From assembly GCF_022965805.1 (NCBI RefSeq), contig NW_027331337.1, positions 62,001 to 126,000 on the forward strand: a stretch of 64,000 nucleotides of DNA, read 5' to 3'. The translations under genes and the position numbers were made by a program. Origin of the DNA: Primulina eburnea. Taxonomy: Eukaryota > Streptophyta > Magnoliopsida > Lamiales > Gesneriaceae. Below are positions 57,608 to 64,000 of the stretch, piece after piece. How positions within the stretch are numbered: position 1 is the first letter of the stretch; the number at the start of each line of letters is the position of its first letter. The notes beneath the pieces were generated by a model that ran no database searches, was not told the origin of the DNA, and saw only the letters and a program-made list of their open reading frames with translations.

Positions 57608-58823
57608 ATATGTATACGATGATATGATTGGAGATATCGTGAGGGAAAAGGCCCCAGAGGGAGCCCGTTTACGGGAGAAGGCCCCAGAGGGAGCCCGACG
57701 ATCGTATTTCCATTGGCATGATATGATGATATGATAGGCCAAGGCCCAGTTGACAGGTGAGAGTGTCGCTGGTGTCCCCGCCGCCCAGTACTGTGGTTAT
57801 ACGTAGATAGGATCCATCGATAGAGCTGATACGATAGAGCTGATACGAAAGTCACAACTAATGAACTGAATTCAATTAAAAAAGGAAATGTTTACGTATA
57901 TGATGACATGAGATGACATGTTTTGACATGATGAGCTGTTTTTACACGTATATGATGATATGAGATGACATGATTTGACACGACATGATTTTAAACGACA
58001 CGTTTATGTTTATGTTTTAAAGTTCATGAAAGATATGTTTACGTATATGATGATATGAGATGACATGCTTTGACACGACATGATTTTACACGAGACGTTG
58101 ATGAAAATGTTTTTAAAGTTCATGAAATACGATATGATTTTACACGACATGTTTATGTATATGATGACATGAGATAGCATGTTTTGAGACGATATGATTT
58201 TACACAACACGTTTACATTATGCTTTTAAGTTCTTTAAAAGTATATTGGCATTAAGCTTTTTAAGTTCATGAAAGATATGTTGAGTATGTTATTTTTCAC
58301 TGTTATGTGCCTGTATATGTACTTGTTATTCCTGGTACAGGCGTGTTGAGTCTTTAGACTCACTAGGCGTGTGTGATGCAGGTGAGCTAAATGCTAAGGA
58401 GACTGGAGGTGTCGAACTCTGAGTAGGCAGACTTGGTGGGTGACACGACCAGAGGACCACATGTTTTCCGCATTACGATTTATGAGATTTAGAGGAGATG
58501 AAAATTTTCATACGTTGATGATTTTAAGAATTTTTATACGTTTATGTTTACGTATGATTTTAGACGAGTTGGGTTATTTTAAACTGCGCTATTTTTACTG
58601 ACAAATATTTAAGATCATTTTTTTAATGTTATATTTTTCTATTACGATTTTTACTCCTTTACGTTTACGTTTGATGTTGGGACGAGTATTGTTATTTTAA
58701 ACTGTATTATTTTACGGTCAGATAATTACGATTATTTTAAATGTTCTTTCAAAAATGCGAGCTTTTATTTAAAAAAAAAAATATTCCGCATTTAAAAAAA
58801 AAAAAAAAAATTAGTAGACGTTT
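57608..58823 (+). other. LTR-like non-coding fragment with degenerate repeats
   Basis: No gene seen. It contains two copies of AAGGCCCCAGAGGGAGCCCG (57648, 57678) and four diverged copies of a TATATGATGACATGAGATGACA-type repeat (57895-58215; written here as a consensus under variation). It also has a GTTGAGTCTTTAGACTCAC inverted segment near 58347, and an AT-rich end with two oligo-A runs (58772, 58793). The style fits the 3' part of a gypsy LTR into which element E was inserted, but neither LTR end is recognisable. Confidence 0.5.
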
Positions 58824-60656
58824 CATTACTGATATTGATATGCTGATTAAGTACAGAGCTACCATCGATTAGTTCCAGAAGATGGTGAGATGACCAAGAG
58901 ATGAATATTGTACGATAAGAATTCTAGACTGAGAATTTCTTTGATATTCGTACTAGCTATGACTCGATTATTACAGAAAGGAGCAGAGTGACTCCTTATG
59001 TATTCAGTTGATTTACTGAAGTTGAGTCTATCATTGGCTGATTTACCAATGATAAGAAAGTTCTTGATGTTTTCCTCAGATAAGACTCTAGATCTGATTT
59101 TAGAGAGATTGATTTTAGCTTTGAGTTGATATCAGAAACTATTGATATGATGAATCCTGATTGAGACAGATTGCATTCAGGATGTGTTATATCTGAAGAT
59201 GATATATTCGTTGATTTTAATAGAGTTAAACCGTGATTAGTTAGCTGAGGTTGACATCAGTGTCAGACAGTTGCGGTTTATGAGTTTAGCATGTTTTGAA
59301 TCTGATTGAATATTGATGTCATTCTGAATACGTGTTTGAGACAGATTGTGGACAATGGAGATTATATTGTACAGTCCGAACCAGAGCTGATTTTGAAACA
59401 TTAAGTAGATCAACCAGTTGATTAGAATGTTTAGAACTTAATATCGATAGTCAGAACAGAGTATCGATCAGAATATCAGGTAAGTAATACTGTATTGTAT
59501 GTTAATAACTGATTTGTTTCTGCCTGATATTTCGAGTGTGAAATGACATAGATTGTTAGAAAGGTGCAATACTTGATTCAGTAGGCAGCCTGATAGCAGA
59601 AAATGTTTTGATAGAAACAGATGAGATTAGATATGGCAGAGTTTGGACTGAAATGTCTGAACTACAGACAGATAAAGATAGAAAGAAAATAAACCAAGAG
59701 ATTGGTTATGTAACTTGTCGGTTCCTGAATGGAAATGAGATTACATTTCCAGGGATATCGTGATGAAGTTACTACATTTCTTTCGAAATTGAGTATTGAT
59801 TGAGTTAGGAATGACAGAATGACCCAGTCTACGAGTGCTAACTCGTACATGAAGATGTACAAATATGCTATATAACTGAGATTTTGTCAGAAAAGTAATT
59901 AGGTTACACGGAGTGTTGAGAATTGATTATATTAAACCGTGATTTTGGTTGATTTTGCACATTTGACCGAATGTACAGTAAGAGTTGGATACTAGATTAT
60001 ATCTGAATACTGAATAGTATTCACTATCTGACGGACAGTCAGAGTGGAGTATCCAGATTCCAGAACATAGGCTTAGAGTTGTAGTGTTTGATTTAACACT
60101 AATTGGCAAGATATATTGCCATGTTGTGAGTTTTTATACCACAACAAATATTAAATGAGTATGGGAATGACCCTATTAGACACGTTGTACGTTAAGAAGT
60201 ACAGATTCCCTCTTTATTGAAATGATATCTCTGAGGTTCCGGAGATTCGACCTGACATGATCAGAGATATGACTAAAAAGATGAAGCTAATTCAGAAGAA
60301 AATGAAAATATCTCATGATAATCAGACTGAATATGCCAACGTCAGACGATGACTGTTGGTAACTGACATTAAAGATCGAATATATCTTGGATTGAGATAA
60401 ACTGACTCGATAACAGCTGATGATGTTGAGTTGTTATGAGTTGTGGTTGGGTATATACAGATGTTGTATAGCCAGTGTTGCGAGATTGACTTTATCAGAG
60501 CTAGTTGTAGAGATAGAATTTGATATGAGATTGAAATTTCAGAACAGATTCATTGAGATGAGTTTCTGATTTAAACTCTATATATATTTCTTCTGATATA
60601 GCTGAAGTGATTACTTGCGAGTTCGAGGACGAACTCAGATCTAAGAGGGGGAGAAA
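58824..60656 (+). pseudogene. B-type pol remnant (5'-truncated)
   Basis: Decayed pol matching family B internal sequence. It starts in the protease/RT linker (TDIDMLIKYRATID near 58828-58870), then runs parallel to 15490-16980 with many stops and small indels. The ANVRR-like segment near 60335 and the GCGAGTTCGAGGACGAACTC segment near 60617 are shared with B. It ends with a polypurine tract (GAGGGGGAGAAA, ending 60656). RT and RNase H are not recognisable. The left boundary, next to an oligo-A run, is a truncation or junction. Confidence 0.75.
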
Positions 60657-62685
60657 TGTAATGCCCGAGAAATTATCACGGTTAATCAAGGATTATTGAT
60701 TTATAATTTAACGTGATTACGAAAGGGCCAACTGAGACACGATTTAAGACAATGTGCGGCCATTTATTTTGAATTTCAGAATGTGTTGCCGAAGCAACAC
60801 TGCACCCGCGCCCTTGCATGTACCGCACCCGCGGTGCATGGAGAGAAACTTGGTCAGTTTGATCGAAGGGTGACTGCACCCGCGGTGCAAGCATTACCGC
60901 ACCCGCGGTCTCGAAATGTACCGCACCCGCGGTCCTGAAAATTCAGAATAGATAAGAATGCCGAAGCATGAGCGCATCCGCGGTGCAAGATGAAGCGCAC
61001 CCGCGGTGTGACGTGCAGCATGGAAAATGAGACATGTTTCTTGCATGCAATTTTGATATATATATATATGTAAGAATTGCTCGAAATCAGAATCAGAACG
61101 AGGAGGAAATCGAGAAGAAGGCTTCCGAGAAAGAAAGAAAATCCTTACGCCTTGTGCGAGAAATCCGTCCGTCTGATTTTGAATCCGACTTCGGTATCGA
61201 GTTCTTAGCAACGTATGCTACTACAGGACGTAAGTTTTACTACGTTTTGACAGGTCTTGAAATTATGATGTTGTTAGAATTGAATACACGTCATATATGT
61301 TGTTCTTGACATGTTAGAGTTTAGACAGCGTAGAATCGAAGTCAGATTAAGAAACGGACTGAATATGAACTTGTTATGATTTTCAGAATGAGATTGAATA
61401 AGAATTGATATCTGCCTGATATGGTATTGCTGGATATATTGAGATTATGATATTATGCCGTTGAAACAGAAATTTGATTGAATTCTGTTTGTATCCAGTA
61501 TTAATTGAGTGGCTGTATTGATACGGTACTCTCGATATCATTATTGTCAGACTGAGTATTGACAGGCTTGGAGTTCAAGACTGCGACCGAGTCAGAGTAT
61601 CAGAAAGAAAGGTATAAATTAATGTTGTGTTGGGATTGCACAACTCGAGGAAGGTTTGACTCGAGTTTCCCTAAATCACATACTTAGTTTATTACATTGA
61701 TTCTTGTAATTGATGAGATTGATGATTGTAGTCTATTGATTTATAGCCACTGCATGTAATGACTGCTGATTCGCTAGTCATTGATTGAGTTTCTTAGATA
61801 CTGACTGTATGTATTGATTACTGAGTCGTTGAGTCATAGGCTGATTCGCCTAGTCGCCGGATGATTCGTCTGGTGATTGACTGATTCGTCTAAACTTAAG
61901 CTGATTCGCTTAAATACAGGCTGAGTTGTCTGATTATTGGCTGATTCGCCTAATTACCGGCTGATTCGTCGGGTTATTGACTGAGTCGTCAATTCTGTGG
62001 CTGATTCGCCCAGACACTGGAGATATTAATTATATCGATGCCGTTTAGGGATTGATTCATTCCCATCGACTGAGATTCGATATAATTACCGATATCCAGA
62101 CATCGGGATCCCTAGGTTAGAGTGAGTCGAGTCTGAGACGACGCGTCAGTGGAGTCGAGTCTGAGACGACGCGTCGGTTGAGTTGAGTCTGATATGACAT
62201 GTTGATTTACATGGTTTATACCATTCATGATTATTGAATGTTAGATATGGATTTATGTTTCTGATTTGAGACATGTTATGGATAATTCTTATATGCTTTC
62301 GTATATGCTTTTATATGATTACATGTGTACATTGTTTATACTGGGATATTTATATCTCACCAGAGTTATCCGGCTGTTGTCTTGTTTTGTATGTGTGCAT
62401 GACAACAGGTGGGGCTGGATCAGGGTCAAGAAGAGGATGGGAGAAGATTAGATAGCGTGGAGCTCCGGGCTTCGAAGCAACATAGGATTCAGCACTGATA
62501 TGTAGTTGAACCTAGTTGAATACTTGTAGATAACACAAGATTTGTATGTTCATGTTTAATATGTAATTTGAGTAAATTACATTACGTTTCCGCTTTGTAT
62601 TTTAAAAAAATTTAGACCATGTCTTATAATTGATTAATTAGTCCCAATGATGATTAAGAACATGATTAGCGTCCGGGTCCCCACA
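60657..62685 (+). repeat. B-type 3' LTR
   Basis: 2,029 bp starting TGTAATGCCCGAG and ending GGGTCCCCACA. It has an ACCGCACCCGCGGT cluster (60799-61010) in place of the GCATATGC palindromes of family B. It also has a TATA run (61057-61068), a GGACGTAAGTTTT segment (61227-61239), both conserved hairpins (61632-61671, 62374-62408) and GGCTGATTCGCC repeats (61770-62015). The right flank is element F coding sequence (ccagc, 62686-62690). Confidence 0.9.
60799..61010 (+). repeat. ACCGCACCCGCGGT motif cluster, B-type LTR
   Basis: Seven copies of ACCGCACCCGCGGT or variants upstream of the TATA run, in the position where family B has CGCGCATATGCGCG. Confidence 0.88.
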
Positions 62686-64000
62686 CCAGCATTGGCAGAT
62701 CTGCCAGTGGTACGTGAATTTGCTGACGTCTTCCCAGATGAGATTCCGGGATTACCTCCAGTTAGAGAGATAGACTTCAGCATTGAACTGATGCCAGGTA
62801 CAGTACCGATTTCTAGAGCTCTGTACAGAATGGCACCAGTTGAATTGAAAGAATTGAAGGACCAACTGGAAGACTTACTGGCCAAGGGGTACATCAGACC
62901 GAGTGTTTCTCCTTGGGGTGCTCCAGTACTATTCGTAAGAAAGAAAGATGGTTCGATGAGACTCTGCATCGACTATCGGCAACTGAACAGGGCAACGGTA
63001 AAGAATAAATATCCTTTGCCTCGTATTGACGATTTATTCGATCAGTTGCAGGGTTCTTCAGTATATACCAAGATTGATTTAAGATCGGGATATCACCAGC
63101 TGAGAGTCAGATATTCTGATATCTCAAAGACGGCATTCAGAACCAGGTATGGACACTATGAATTTATTGTCATGCCGTTTGGTCTGACGAAAGCTCTAGC
63201 GGTATTTATGGGGTTGATGAACCGTATATTCCAGAAATATCTCGATGATTTTGTGATTATTTTCATCGATGATATTTTGATTTATTCAAAGAATATGAGT
63301 GAGCATGCTGAGCATCTAAGAATTGTGTTGCGAATTTTAAGAGCTGAGAAATTATATGCTAAACTGTCAAAATTTGAGTTTTGGCTAAGACAAGTAGTAT
63401 TTCTGGGTCATATTATATCTGGAGATGGTATATCTGTTGATCCCAGTAAAGTGGAAGCCGTGATTTCTTGGCCAAGACCGACATCAGTGCCTGAAATTCG
63501 CAGTTTTATGGGTTTAGCAGGATACTACCGTCGTTTCATTAAAGATTTCTCTAGTATAGCTAAACCAATTACTCAGCTGACTCAGAAGAATGCTCCATTT
63601 GTTTGGTCTGAAGACTGTGAGACCAGTTTTCTGGAGTTGAAGAAGAGGTTGACCAGTGCACCGGTGTTGACTATTCCATCCGGTACTGGTGATTTTGTGG
63701 TTTATTGCGACGCTTCTCACAGAGGATTGGGATGTGTGCTGATGCAACGAGGGCATGTTATCGCTTATGCCTCAAGACAGCTTAAACCACATGAGACCCG
63801 TTATCCAATTCATGATTTAGAATTGACAGCTATTGTCTTTGCATTAAAGATATGGCGACACTATCTTTATGGTGAAAAGTTTGAGATATACTCTGATCAT
63901 AAGAGTTTGAAATATCTGTTTTCACAATCTGAATTGAATATGAGGCAACGAAGATGGCTTGATTTACTTAAAGATTTTGATTGTGAAATCAAATACTATC
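62686..64000 (+). CDS. Element F pol: RT and RNase H (partial at both ends)
   Basis: Open from 62686 to the window end (438 codons, no stop). It begins [20 protein letters not shown], equivalent to a mid-pol position in element C, because the B-type LTR is inserted there. RT motifs: [53 protein letters not shown] and catalytic FIDD at 63262-63273; then [16 protein letters not shown] of the RT-RNase H connection. RNase H has YCDAS and [10 protein letters not shown], retaining the Asp that is followed by Asn rather than His in C. It ends [15 protein letters not shown] copies element RNA into DNA; RNase H removes the RNA strand. One unusual point: KALAV replaces the NAPVV seen in C just after FGLT. 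Integrase would lie beyond the window. Confidence 0.93.

Overview
The window is transposon-derived nuclear DNA from a flowering plant (species not identified). I find no host gene. Every recognisable coding segment belongs to an LTR retrotransposon: Ty3/gypsy Gag, protease, reverse transcriptase, RNase H, integrase and chromodomain-like pieces, mostly with primer-binding sites of the plant initiator-tRNA-Met type (TGGTATCAGAGC).

Region 1 (1-38199) is a satellite-like tandem array. Its ~364-bp unit is a piece of a Ty3/gypsy integrase core repeated head to tail about 49 times. The array is cut into four blocks (1-1804, 11737-12018, 20840-33856, 35450-38199) by later insertions that kept their target-site duplications. 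These are: (i) family A, a compound LTR-internal-LTR-internal-LTR element at 2285-11736 with TSD ctatt, with a SINE-related fold-back at its left edge (1805-2284); (ii) family B, a compound LTR-internal-LTR-internal-truncated LTR element at 12019-20839 with TSD ttata; (iii) an A-related solo LTR at 33857-35449 with TSD ttata/ttaca. The array carries higher-order repeats, most clearly a 3,992-bp (11-unit) block duplicated across ~26150-33030.

Region 2 (38200-64000) is a nest of broken LTR elements. A minus-strand LTR (38200-~40020) meets the plus-strand LTR of element C head to head. C has gag, protease, RT and RNase H up to 44914, where a different LTR (44915-46982) is inserted. Minus-strand element D (47579-55042) follows; its right LTR is cut at a junction with the integrase end of element E (~55040-57607). 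Next come an LTR-like fragment (57608-58823), a decayed B-type pol plus 3' LTR (58824-62685), and the RT/RNase H frame of element F, which runs off the window end (62686-64000).

No complete autonomous element is present. A and B lack RT and RNase H and would depend on enzymes supplied by relatives such as C or F. The most noteworthy signals are the integrase-derived satellite with its uniformly lost second catalytic Asp, a covarying hairpin conserved in the B/C/D LTR group, and clusters of short palindromes in the putative U3 of several LTR families.
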